Notes: generated from the letters alone by a model not told the origin. 23,141 bases of DNA from JBMNQS01 sp050944255 (GCA_050944255.1 JBMNQS010000032.1:1-23141); one strand, 5' to 3'; shown: positions 1 through 6,523, counted from the stretch's first letter. Program-made: numbers and translations.

Positions 1-130
1 TTGAATCGTGATTTTTAAGCAAAAGCGAAAATTTGCGCCGACGTGGCGCGGGTGTCCATAAGGACAAACTCAACAGCCTACATAAAATTAGGTTTCGGGT
101 GTGAGCAAGCGAACGTTACACTTGATTTAG

Positions 131-167
131 AACGCACGCCGCCTTTCCGAACAAGAGGGCGGCGTTC
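131..167 (-). terminator. hairpin downstream of the methyltransferase gene
   Basis: An 8-bp GC-rich stem (136-143 with 158-165) with a 14-base loop lies about 30 bases beyond the stop of the minus-strand methyltransferase gene. No clear U-run follows on the minus strand, so termination is only probable. The rest of 1-194 holds no gene; a short hairpin GCGCC-GACGT-GGCGC is at 35-49. Confidence 0.4.
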
Positions 168-194
168 TGATTCACTTATATATTAAGAAGATTA

Positions 195-941
195 CTAAAT
201 TCTTTTCGCCGAAACCAATAGCATCATCGGGCGACGGAGTTCATCCTTCATATCCGGAACCGTGTCCAACAGGTGTTCTGCAGGTTTGGGTTCCACGATT
301 GCTGTAATGGCAAAGCCCGCCTGTAATAGAGTGTTCAAATAGGTGGTTAATGTTTTATGATACTTTGTAACGCGTTCGCCAAGAAAAAGGGTGTCTCGCT
401 TTCCCTCGTAAAAATATCGGTCGACAGGCCAGTGACTACGGTTGCCCTCACCGTCATAATGCCATTGCTGTGTGCCGTGGGCTGTAAAAACAGGATGTTC
501 CACAGAAAAGATAAAATCGCCGTTGGAGGTGATGCAGTGGCCGATACGCCCGCAGATGTCCTGAAAATTGGGCGTATAGTGAAGTGCAAGCGAGCTGATA
601 ACCACATCAAACGCATCCGGTGGAAAATCTATATCCTCCATCGCCAACCGCTGATACTCCACATTTGGAAAGGTTGTTTTTTCGCTTGCCACAGCCAGCA
701 TTTTTTCCGATATATCTATTCCCAGTACGGAGGACGCCCCCTGCTCGGCGGCGTAAATGCAATGCCAGCCAAAGCCACAGCCAATATCCAGTACCCGTTT
801 CCCCTTGAAGCCGGGCAACAGTTTTTTTAGTTCGCGCCATTCACCAGCCGCATTCAATCCCTCAGCCGAGCGGGGAAAGCGGCTGTATGCCTCAAAAAAT
901 TTATCGTCGTCGTATTTGTTTTCTCTCAATTTTAATGCCAC
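195..941 (-). CDS. class I SAM-dependent methyltransferase
   Basis: A 248-residue soluble protein with a Rossmann-type methyltransferase fold. Motif I is VLDIGCGFGWHC at residues 50-61, the acidic end of strand 2 is GIDIS at 74-78, and the motif IV-like stretch FDVVISSLALHYT lies near 110-122. The family transfers a methyl group from S-adenosylmethionine; the fold does not reveal the substrate. Proteins of this layout are usually called methyltransferase domain (type 11) proteins. The first codon is GTG at 941, but the AGAGGG ribosome site sits directly against it, so the in-frame TTG four codons further in is a realistic alternative start. The gene is in the AT-richer accessory patch, is read alone, and is followed by a hairpin. 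Family is firm; substrate is unknown. Confidence 0.85.
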   Translation of the reverse strand: MALKLRENKYDDDKFFEAYSRFPRSAEGLNAAGEWRELKKLLPGFKGKRVLDIGCGFGWHCIYAAEQGASSVLGIDISEKMLAVASEKTTFPNVEYQRLAMEDIDFPPDAFDVVISSLALHYTPNFQDICGRIGHCITSNGDFIFSVEHPVFTAHGTQQWHYDGEGNRSHWPVDRYFYEGKRDTLFLGERVTKYHKTLTTYLNTLLQAGFAITAIVEPKPAEHLLDTVPDMKDELRRPMMLLVSAKRI

Positions 942-1024
942 CCTCTATATTCCGACAGCTAACCATTTACTTGATTGTACCACGCTTAACGTATAAAAGA
1001 AACAGGCAGTGCAAAGGATAACGG

Positions 1025-2212
1025 CTATGCTGAAAAAGTGATTTTGTTTAGCCTGAGCTGTTGAAACAAAGCATATTCATCGCCTAAATCCTGTATACTT
1101 CTTTTTGAGATGTTTACATCATCCCACAAGGCAATTTCTATTTCTAATCCTTTGCCTTTTTTCCTGGCTTTCCACATGCCCGCTATTTCACCCTGCCATA
1201 ACACGGCACCAGGATTTGAAACGGTCTGCCAAATTTTTGTCTGTCTTGCCTTGTTGTCCAGGATAACATCACGATCCTGCAAACCTAAATAAGGGTCATG
1301 CCTTGCCAGCAGGTGTGCTTTTCTCTCCGATTGCGGCGGGGATAAAAGCAGGCTTTTGTCATCTGACAGTATATAGTGTTCTTTCCCGGACAGGTTGACA
1401 GGCTCGATTTCATCTATAATGGTTTGCCATATTCGTTCGGCCTGCGCAGGGGAACATCCAAGCCAATCCGCGAATCCGCCTATGGATGCAGGGCCGAAAC
1501 AATGCAGATATTTTCGCGCCAGTTTTTGCTCGGGGACACCTTTAATTTCAAGTGAATGACCCATCCAGCGTTTGTATGAAGTAAATGTTGGGCTGATACC
1601 CTCTCTTTTTCCAAAAACGACCAAGCCCATAAAAGCACAAGGCCGAAGTAAAAAAGAAACGACTGCGCCGCCGACAGTCTGTTTCTCCGGGTTTCCGTAC
1701 ATAGAGGGCTTGTTCCACAAATCCCTTTTATCATTTGGAAGAAGCGACGACACCCATTCGGCCAAGGTTTGGTCCAACGCGGTTTTGCTTTTTAACACTT
1801 CGCCGTCCAGTTTCGGCATGACTTGTTTGAGTAACAGCAGTAATTCTTCAAAGGGCATTTGTAAAAAATCAAGTGCCAGTCGTATACCCCGGGTATATAT
1901 CCAAGGCTCGTCTTGCTTGGAAACAAGTGCCGACAAAAACACATCGCTTTCCCGCGCGGGAAAGATCACGGGCGCACCGCGAAAACTCCATGCCTGCAAC
2001 AGCGTTTTTTCGACTTCGAGCATCTGCTTCATATCGTCCAGTTTGAAATCAAGGATACGGTTATGTAATGCGCTTTCCCATGCACCGGGCGGCGAGTTTT
2101 GAAAACCACAAGCACCGGCAATGGCCTCCGCATCGGCCTTCCGATACCATGTATCCAAATGGTGCGTATGAAGCCGAAATTGCCGAATTTGCTCTTTAGA
2201 GATATTATCCAT
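1025..2212 (-). CDS. winged-helix DNA-binding protein, AlkZ/YcaQ-like (HTH_42)
   Basis: A 395-residue protein resembling the HTH_42 winged-helix family, which includes the AlkZ and YcaQ DNA glycosylases that unhook interstrand crosslinks or remove alkylated bases. Visible family landmarks are an N-terminal helical part, the segment LLQAWSFRGAPVIFPARESD near 72-91 (equivalent to the conserved R-G-T-H region), and the C-terminal beta segment PGAVLWQGEIAGMWKARKK near 344-362, matching the P-G-x-x-x-x-G-x-x-x-G-x-W pattern. Many Firmicutes homologues are annotated only as winged helix DNA-binding domain protein, and I cannot confirm the AlkZ catalytic Q-x-Q/Q-x-D motif, so glycosylase activity is an inference. 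The ATG at 2212 follows AGAGGT with 6-base spacing. A 10-bp sequence repeats directly upstream. Confidence 0.75.
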   Translation of the reverse strand: MDNISKEQIRQFRLHTHHLDTWYRKADAEAIAGACGFQNSPPGAWESALHNRILDFKLDDMKQMLEVEKTLLQAWSFRGAPVIFPARESDVFLSALVSKQDEPWIYTRGIRLALDFLQMPFEELLLLLKQVMPKLDGEVLKSKTALDQTLAEWVSSLLPNDKRDLWNKPSMYGNPEKQTVGGAVVSFLLRPCAFMGLVVFGKREGISPTFTSYKRWMGHSLEIKGVPEQKLARKYLHCFGPASIGGFADWLGCSPAQAERIWQTIIDEIEPVNLSGKEHYILSDDKSLLLSPPQSERKAHLLARHDPYLGLQDRDVILDNKARQTKIWQTVSNPGAVLWQGEIAGMWKARKKGKGLEIEIALWDDVNISKRSIQDLGDEYALFQQLRLNKITFSA

Positions 2213-2250
2213 GTATACCTCTTAATCCACATTATTTTATTTAACGTCCC

Positions 2251-2277
2251 TAATGCTGCCTGATTGCTAATGCTGCC
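2251..2277 (-). repeat. 10-bp direct repeat in the leader of the winged-helix gene
   Basis: The sequence TAATGCTGCC occurs at 2251-2260 and again at 2268-2277, a 17-base period. It lies between a TATACT-like -10 box further upstream on the minus strand and the ATG at 2212. It could be an operator or simply a small duplication. Confidence 0.5.
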
Positions 2278-2371
2278 ATCATAGTATAGTAAATATATCA
2301 AACAGGCGGATATTACATCAGTATAGCTGCAAAGTGGACCGGCAGACCGGAATTTGTTGACTATCGCGAAG

Positions 2372-2851
2372 TCAGTCGTTTATCGCCTCAATGCCCAGAC
2401 GTTTGAGTTTGTCGAGATGATCCCGCATTTTCCGGAGCGTCTCCGGGGCGTGTCCTTCCCATTGCAAGACTTCATCCACTACACGCAAGGGATGCCGGGT
2501 GCGATAGGATCTGGTCGGGTTCCCCGGAAACTTTTTATCCGTCAAATTGGGGTCGTTCTCGAAGGCTCCGGTGGGCTCCACACGATAGATACGGCCGGGC
2601 TCGTCGCCCACCGCAAGTTCTGCGCCCCACACGGCTGCATCCAGGGTCGCAGTCAGGTAGACGTAGTTGGCCTTCTTTCGCTCACCATAGTTAGAACCAT
2701 AGCCGGGCTCCAGCAAGTCGCCTGGCTTCAGGTCGGCTTTTGTACCGTGGTAGAAAGGCCCGGTATCCAAGGCTGCGCCGCCCTGCGATGGAGCAGTCAG
2801 CTCCGCCACTTCCTCTTTTTTTATTTCAATCAACTCTCTTTTTTTATTCAC
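2372..2851 (-). CDS. arr: NAD(+)-rifampin ADP-ribosyltransferase
   Basis: A 159-residue Arr enzyme. The family inactivates rifamycins by moving ADP-ribose from NAD+ to the ansa-chain hydroxyl at C23. The family core is almost complete: FYHGTKADL at 33-41, GSNYG at 52-56, YVYLTATLDAAVWGAELAVG at 63-82, FENDPNLTDKKFPGNPTRSY at 97-116. The three residues known to matter in Mycobacterium smegmatis Arr (H19, Y49, D84) line up with H35, Y65 and D100 at a constant offset of 16, so the active site looks intact. The offset comes from a charged N-terminal extension. The start is GTG at 2851, seven bases after GGAGG. It is monocistronic in a low-GC patch, consistent with lateral acquisition. Family assignment is very firm; resistance is inferred. 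Confidence 0.93.
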   Translation of the reverse strand: MNKKRELIEIKKEEVAELTAPSQGGAALDTGPFYHGTKADLKPGDLLEPGYGSNYGERKKANYVYLTATLDAAVWGAELAVGDEPGRIYRVEPTGAFENDPNLTDKKFPGNPTRSYRTRHPLRVVDEVLQWEGHAPETLRKMRDHLDKLKRLGIEAIND

Positions 2852-2966
2852 GCTGAGTCCTCCGTATAATTCCCGTTTATCCTACCAATTATTGTAGCGT
2901 ATAGGAAAGCAAAAAGAAACATATCTGTTTAGAGAAGAACATCGATTGTGTTGTGTGTTTGAAAAG

Positions 2967-3120
2967 ATGCCGCCTGGTGCGGACAAATGGGACCCCTGCA
3001 AAGTCGCAAGACTTTGTGGGGAAAAGGAAGAGCAACGGAGGGGTAAGAAAAATCCCCAATCGCGAAGCGATTGGAGATTATGAATGGAGCGAAGTTTGAT
3101 CCGACGTGGTGCGAGGGACA
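2967..3120. repeat. intergenic hairpin element with imperfect end repeats
   Basis: Most of the 2852-3183 gap is this element. It begins with CCGCCTGGTGCGGACAAA (2970-2987) and ends with CCGACGTGGTGCGAGGGAC (3101-3119), an imperfect direct repeat. Inside are two hairpins: a CCCC-x-CAAAGTC arm at 2993-3005 paired with 3010-3021, and CCAATCGC-GAA-GCGATTGG at 3056-3074. A related end, CCGACGTGGCGCGGG, occurs at 38-52. No coding potential is visible. The TGGTGCGAGGGAC at the right end equals the 3' end of the tRNA-Leu gene. Confidence 0.6.
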
Positions 3121-3183
3121 AAGTTTAATACAAAATGGCGTTATTTTATCGACGCATAATTTAAGGCTTTGGGCGGGGTATGT

Positions 3184-3411
3184 TTAGCTTTTATCAGTTT
3201 CATTCGTCATTCGTTTGTATTCGAGTATATCACCCGGCTGACAATCTAAAACATCACATATGGCGTCAAGCGTAGAAAAACGGATTGCGCTGATTTTGCC
3301 TGTCTTGATATTTGACAAGTTTACGTTAGCGATTCCGACTTTTCTCGCAAGCTCATTAAGTGATATTTTCCTGTCAGCCATTACTCTATCAAGCCGCAGA
3401 ACAATAGCCAC
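3184..3411 (-). CDS. small XRE-type helix-turn-helix regulator (YozG-like)
   Basis: A 75-residue DNA-binding protein consisting almost entirely of one Cro/C1-type helix-turn-helix domain: ISLNELARKVGIANVNLSNI at 16-35, followed by the family signature IRFSTLDAICDVLDCQPGDI at 43-62. Short regulators of this kind are normally encoded next to a DUF2975 membrane protein, as here. I place the start at the GTG 3411: AGGTGAT lies 5 bases upstream and the protein then begins MAIVLRLD, as relatives do. The ATG two codons upstream (3417) would have almost no spacing from the same ribosome site. The DUF2975 stop is 10 bases upstream, so the two are co-transcribed. It is likely to bind the TAACGA palindrome at its own promoter (inference). 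Confidence 0.88.
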   Translation of the reverse strand: MAIVLRLDRVMADRKISLNELARKVGIANVNLSNIKTGKISAIRFSTLDAICDVLDCQPGDILEYKRMTNETDKS

Positions 3412-3421
3412 ATTCATCACC

Positions 3422-3952
3422 TCACAATGTCGTATCGCTTTCGTTTTGGAGCATACGTCCATAATCGAAGATCATACAAAGCACCCAGACTACACCGGCT
3501 GCAATGAAAGGAACAAAGCCCGAAACCACACCCATAAAAAGCAGGGCGATGGATAGTTTTCTTAATGACCTTATCACATCATCACGAAATGGCGAGCCGT
3601 TTTCTCGCAACAGCTTAAAGACAACCTTGGCAAAACCAAGCCCGATGATTGTAAAAATGGTAAGCAACAGACCGCTCAAATTAGCTGCTGAAACAGAGCG
3701 TACACCCAAAAAATCAAAACCCGACTCCCAGGCCATTGGTAGATAGACTTTAATTTCTCCCCATTTGAATAACAACGGATATTCTGCTTCAACTCCGGCA
3801 ATCTTCAAAACTTCGGTATTCAAATCTAAAAACGACCAAAGCAAAGAGAACGCTTGTAATGCGCCGACGACAATGAGCATTATGAACGCAATTTTCAACA
3901 AGATATGGATAATCCTGCTGAACCTCATGATTTTATCTGCTTGTTTGTCCAT
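3422..3952 (-). CDS. DUF2975 family membrane protein
   Basis: A 176-residue integral membrane protein with four predicted transmembrane stretches: near 10-32 (IIHILLKIAFIMLIVVGALQ), near 80-103 (LSGLLLTIFTIIGLGFAKVV), near 121-140 (LSIALLFMGVVSGFVPFIAA) and the adjacent VVWVLCMIFDYG. The signature L-R-E-N-G-S-P-F near 107-114 before the third helix is typical of DUF2975. The biochemical role of the family is unknown; the constant pairing with a YozG-like regulator suggests a membrane sensor or antagonist that controls the regulator, but this is inference. The start is set at the ATG 3952, ten bases after AAAGG; the GTG four codons upstream overlaps that ribosome site. It is the first gene of a two-gene operon driven by the promoter at 3995-4023. 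Confidence 0.85.
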   Translation of the reverse strand: MDKQADKIMRFSRIIHILLKIAFIMLIVVGALQAFSLLWSFLDLNTEVLKIAGVEAEYPLLFKWGEIKVYLPMAWESGFDFLGVRSVSAANLSGLLLTIFTIIGLGFAKVVFKLLRENGSPFRDDVIRSLRKLSIALLFMGVVSGFVPFIAAGVVWVLCMIFDYGRMLQNESDTTL

Positions 3953-3994
3953 TGAAAAACACACCTTTCAATTCATTGTTTTACTCTAAAATAT

Positions 3995-4023
3995 AGTATG
4001 GCGTGCAATATAACGATTGTCAA
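3995..4023 (-). promoter_or_regulatory. sigma-A-type promoter of the DUF2975-XRE operon
   Basis: On the minus strand, a perfect TTGACA (-35, 4018-4023) is separated by exactly 17 bases from CATACT (-10, 3995-4000). The predicted transcript starts about 35 bases before the DUF2975 ATG. Confidence 0.75.
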
Positions 4024-4049
4024 GTATTTTTTAACGATATTCGTTATAT
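4008..4049. promoter_or_regulatory. palindromic operator candidate around the -35 box
   Basis: Three copies of TAACGA surround the -35 box: 4011-4016, 4032-4037 and, inverted, 4041-4046. The latter two form the palindrome TAACGA-TAT-TCGTTA (4032-4046). In addition ATATAACGA (4008-4016) is the exact inverse of TCGTTATAT (4041-4049). This is the layout expected for repression by the adjacent XRE regulator; binding is inferred. Confidence 0.6.
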
Positions 4050-4142
4050 AAATAATTTTTAACATGAGTTGTTTTAAACAGCTTTCTCGGTTCTCGGAGA
4101 TTGCGGCGTACCATTTGAGCGGGAGGATAAAGGCGGAGAAAC

Positions 4143-4174
4143 AAAAAAGGCCAGCCGGGGCAATTTCCCGGCTG
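4143..4174 (-). terminator. rho-independent terminator after the small membrane protein gene
   Basis: On the minus strand the stem CAGCCGGG/CCCGGCTG (4167-4174 with 4152-4159, 7-base loop) is followed three bases later by six T residues (4148-4143). It lies about 120 bases beyond the stop at 4295. Confidence 0.8.
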
Positions 4175-4294
4175 ACAACTTATAATTTCAGACAGTATAA
4201 ATCTCCGCTCCAATTAAAAACTTTCAAGCGGTAGTTGCATGGCTTCACATTATGCTCAATAACAAGTAATTCAGACAACCCATTAAATTAAAAT

Positions 4295-4456
4295 TTATTC
4301 TTTTGAATCGCCCTTATTGCTTACACAACCAGCAATCACTAAAATTAAACCAATTACACCAATAATCCATGAGAAATAGTATAAGTAATCAGGAGTAGAT
4401 AGTTCCAATAAAATTCCAAATAATATTATTGCAATGCCCAATCCAATTTTTTTCAT
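4295..4456 (-). CDS. small two-helix membrane protein, 53 residues
   Basis: A complete 53-codon gene. It begins MKKIGLGIAIILFGILLEL, forming a first transmembrane helix (about 4-20), has a short outside or inside loop STPDYLYYF, a second helix WIIGVIGLILVIAGC (about 30-44), and a charged tail ending KGDSKE. The ATG at 4456 is preceded by AAAGGGG with about 8-base spacing, and a terminator lies downstream, so this is a plausible stand-alone gene. I do not recognise a family; short proteins with this two-helix plan are common in Firmicutes and mostly uncharacterised. A TATAAT-like -10 box (4492-4497, minus strand) lies upstream, without a convincing -35. Confidence 0.65.
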   Translation of the reverse strand: MKKIGLGIAIILFGILLELSTPDYLYYFSWIIGVIGLILVIAGCVSNKGDSKE

Positions 4457-4571
4457 GCGGATTTCCCCTTTAACTTTTTGATTGATTATGTATTATATAA
4501 TTGCGTCTCATATAATAACTGCAACAATCCATTATATCAGAATGTGGCTATCAAGCCACATAATAAGCCCA

Positions 4572-4599
4572 TTTTCACAGTATTCCATAAATCTATATA
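4572..4599 (+). promoter_or_regulatory. candidate promoter of a small plus-strand unit
   Basis: TTTTCA (4572-4577, 4 of 6 to the -35 consensus), a 16-base spacer, and TATATA (4594-4599). Transcription would begin near 4605, just before the first arm of the leader hairpin. Confidence 0.4.
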
Positions 4600-4607
4600 A
4601 AAAACAA

Positions 4608-4679
4608 GCCTCTATCCACTCAGCGCCAGTCGAGGAGGCAAATCCCATCGCTTAAATGCCAAGATAGAGGGAGGCATTT
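4608..4679 (+). promoter_or_regulatory. structured leader with mutually exclusive hairpins
   Basis: The arm CCTCTATC (4609-4616) can pair with GATAGAGG (4663-4670), while GCCTC (4608-4612) can pair with GAGGC (4635-4639). Separately AAATGCC (4654-4660) pairs with GGCATTT (4673-4679). These pairings compete, and two of them cover the AGAGGGAGG ribosome site (4666-4674) of the next ORF. This is the geometry of a translational or attenuation switch, but no known riboswitch class is recognised. Confidence 0.45.
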
Positions 4680-4682
4680 ATA

Positions 4683-4829
4683 GTGAGTATAGTATTCTGC
4701 GAAAAATTTATCTTCCTAAAAATACTCCTAAATGTAAGAGGGGGTGCAAAATTTTTGCCTTGCAGGCTTAAATGTAGAGATTATGCCCGTTTAAGGCTGG
4801 CCGCGCTATGTTGCGTGGTTTCAATGTAA
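4683..4829 (+). CDS. 48-residue Cys-rich ORF, unrecognised
   Basis: A GTG-started 48-codon frame preceded by a near-perfect ribosome site (AGAGGGAGG, 8-base spacing). The product begins MSIVFCEKFIFLKILL, continues with a basic, Cys-containing middle (FLPCRLKCRDYARLRLA at 24-40) and ends LCCVVSM; cysteines are at 6, 27, 31, 43 and 44. It does not match a family I know. It could be a real small peptide, a leader peptide read by the ribosome for regulation, or a relic of a mobile element. The structured leader upstream and hairpins downstream make it look like a compact unit. Coding status is uncertain. Confidence 0.35.
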   Translation: MSIVFCEKFIFLKILLNVRGGAKFLPCRLKCRDYARLRLAALCCVVSM

Positions 4830-4877
4830 AAGGCATCAAGGCCGCAAAGCCCCGTGTTTACAGGCTTTCCGGGCATA
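4782..4877. other. long-range RNA pairing region
   Basis: TATGCCCG (4782-4789) is the exact inverse complement of CGGGCATA (4870-4877), enclosing about 80 bases that contain further short GC-rich complementarity. It overlaps the end of the 48-codon ORF and runs up to the hairpin at 4883-4915. It may be a folded RNA; which strand is transcribed is not known. Confidence 0.4.
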
Positions 4878-4882
4878 GGCAT

Positions 4883-4915
4883 AATGAAAGCCACCCGTGA
4901 TAGGTGGCTTTCATT
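4883..4915. terminator. 13-bp perfect hairpin between converging units
   Basis: AATGAAAGCCACC (4883-4895) and GGTGGCTTTCATT (4903-4915) form a perfect 13-bp stem with a 7-base loop. It lies 24 bases beyond the 3' end of the minus-strand tRNA gene and at the end of the plus-strand unit, so it can serve as a shared terminator or tRNA processing boundary. No immediate U-run is present on either strand. Confidence 0.5.
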
Positions 4916-4938
4916 GTATCAAAAGATGTCCTTTTTTT

Positions 4939-5021
4939 TGGTGCGAGGGACGGGAATCGAACCCGTACGGTCTCCCACACGCCCCTTAAACGTGCGCGTC
5001 TGCCTGTTCCGCCACCCTCGC
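4939..5021 (-). tRNA. tRNA-Leu, anticodon AAG
   Basis: A complete class II tRNA on the minus strand. Acceptor GCGAGGG (5021-5015) pairs with CCCTCGC (4949-4943); discriminator A; CCA is encoded (4941-4939). The T arm is ACGGG-TTCGATT-CCCGT and the long variable arm TGGGAGACCGT marks Leu/Ser class. The anticodon stem that actually pairs is CACGT/GCGTG, leaving loop TTAAGGG, so U33 is followed by AAG and G37. A TAA reading is possible only by shifting the loop one base, which breaks the stem and would put G rather than A at position 37. Confidence 0.9.
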
Positions 5022-5131
5022 ATGTGTCTCACAAACAAATGGTATTGTAGCGGTTCTTTCCGAAAAAGTCAAGGTAATTTGGCAAGTTCGTACGCTTTTG
5101 AAAAAATTCTGTCTAATGGGCGCGCCGCCTT

Positions 5132-5160
5132 TTGACGCGGAGCGTCCGGTGCATTATTAT
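5132..5160 (+). promoter_or_regulatory. sigma-A-type promoter for the HlyD-division operon
   Basis: TTGACG (5132-5137), exactly 17 bases, then TATTAT (5155-5160). Transcription would start near 5167, about 50 bases before the TTG start at 5216. This argues against the longer frame that opens at 5132. Confidence 0.75.
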
Positions 5161-5215
5161 AGTAGCAGGCTCAAAACCCATTTATACGCTCAAACACGCT
5201 GAAAGGAAGATTTTT

Positions 5216-6454
5216 TTGGCCCGTCCAAGACGTGCGTACAGAGCCGCTTACGAGCGGGAAACCTCGATCAATATCGGCCGCAGGCGCATAAAGCCCCGGT
5301 TTATTCTCCTTGCGGCTTTGATCCTTGTCGGCCTGGGTCTGGGGGCGTACTTTCTGACCCGGCCCAAAGAGCATGCCGTGGACTACGGCGTCGTCACCGA
5401 CCGCACGAGCATGGACTGCGTCATTGTGCGCGACGAGGTGATCGTTACCAGTTTATCCAGCGGAAAAATCAATTACCTTGCGGCCGAGGGAGAGCGCATC
5501 ACCGGCGGCACGGCGGTGGTGTCCACCTACGGGCAGGGCTACAGCCAAAAGACGCTGGACGAGCTGGCCAAAGTGCGGGAGGAAATCTATGCCTACCAGC
5601 GCAAGGGCGTGATCAAGGACATCATCGACGAGGACCTGGCGGCGCTGGATGAAGAAATTGAAGAAATCACCGGGCGGATCGCCGCCATGCGGCTCACCGG
5701 CGATTACGGGGATATTGAAACGCTTGAAGCCGAACTGGAAACCGCCATGCGTGACCGGACGGATTACTTGAAGCGCATCACGCCGGGGGACGCCACGCTC
5801 CAGGAGCTCTACGACCGTGAAACCGAATTGCTGGAGACGGCGGCGGCGTTTACCAAACAGGTGGAGGCGCCCTCGGCAGGGGTGATCAGCTACTGTTTCG
5901 ACGGCAGGGAACAGGTTTTTTCCACGGCGAACCTGGACCACATCACCGCCAGCATGGTCAAGGACGCGAAAAAGCTCTCCGAGAGCCAGCGGACCGTGCA
6001 GGCCGTTATCGACAGGCCGGTGTTCCGCATCGTCAACGCCCACCACTGGTACGTGCTGATCGTCACGCCGGTGGGCGATCAATCCTTCGTGCAGGGACAA
6101 AGCTATGAACTGGCCTTCGCCGGCATAGAGTCCGCCACATTTACCGGGCAGGTGGTGGCGCAGAAATCCGGCGGGTCCGGTACGTTGCAGGTGCTGCAGA
6201 TGCAGCAGGAAATAGGGCCCCTGCTGTCGGTGCGGGCCGTGGGGGTGGCCGTGGAAAAACAGTTCGAGGGTCTTATCGTGCCGTCCTCGGCCATAAAGAC
6301 CCGCAGGGGGCAGGATGTCGTGCAGGTCAAAACCGTGGACGGCGGCAAAAAATCCATACCAGTTAAAGTGATGGTGGACGACGGCGAAAAGGCCGCCGTG
6401 GAGCCGCTTGAACCCGGCGCCCTGAATCAGGGGCAGACGGTGTTCTCGCGCTGA
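5216..6454 (+). CDS. HlyD-family membrane-fusion/adaptor-like protein
   Basis: A 412-residue single-pass membrane protein. After a basic N-terminus (MARPRRAYRAAYERE) comes one transmembrane helix (about 29-47, ending at FLTRP); the rest should be outside the membrane. It has the HlyD plan: a first beta barrel half near 55-95, a helical hairpin rich in D/E/L (about 100-200), and the returning beta part with V-E-A-P-S-A-G-V-I-S near 220-230. In Clostridia such a protein commonly sits just ahead of yggS-sepF; no transporter partner is encoded here, so its role at the envelope is unknown. The start is TTG 5216, six bases after AAGGAAG, downstream of the promoter. The longer frame from 5132 overlaps the -35 box. 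Confidence 0.8.
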   Translation: MARPRRAYRAAYERETSINIGRRRIKPRFILLAALILVGLGLGAYFLTRPKEHAVDYGVVTDRTSMDCVIVRDEVIVTSLSSGKINYLAAEGERITGGTAVVSTYGQGYSQKTLDELAKVREEIYAYQRKGVIKDIIDEDLAALDEEIEEITGRIAAMRLTGDYGDIETLEAELETAMRDRTDYLKRITPGDATLQELYDRETELLETAAAFTKQVEAPSAGVISYCFDGREQVFSTANLDHITASMVKDAKKLSESQRTVQAVIDRPVFRIVNAHHWYVLIVTPVGDQSFVQGQSYELAFAGIESATFTGQVVAQKSGGSGTLQVLQMQQEIGPLLSVRAVGVAVEKQFEGLIVPSSAIKTRRGQDVVQVKTVDGGKKSIPVKVMVDDGEKAAVEPLEPGALNQGQTVFSR

Positions 6455-6523
6455 AATGAAAATTTTTTTGCGTCCGCACCGCCAAAAATCGATAGAAAAA
6501 ATACTTATCCGAGGCGAAAAGAC

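Noticed and set aside
2354..2869. 171-codon plus-strand frame over arr
   Set aside because: It is the reverse of the Arr gene, which has complete family motifs and a ribosome site.
4180..4291. Possible continuation of the 53-residue membrane protein past its stop
   Set aside because: Checking the frame base by base shows a second in-frame stop four codons later; the open stretch ending at 4180 is in another frame and has no start with a ribosome site.
4854..5135. 93-codon plus-strand frame crossing the tRNA gene
   Set aside because: It is the antisense of tRNA-Leu; the R-G-x-G-I-E-P-V-R-S wording is a common false protein from antisense tRNA, and it has no ribosome site.
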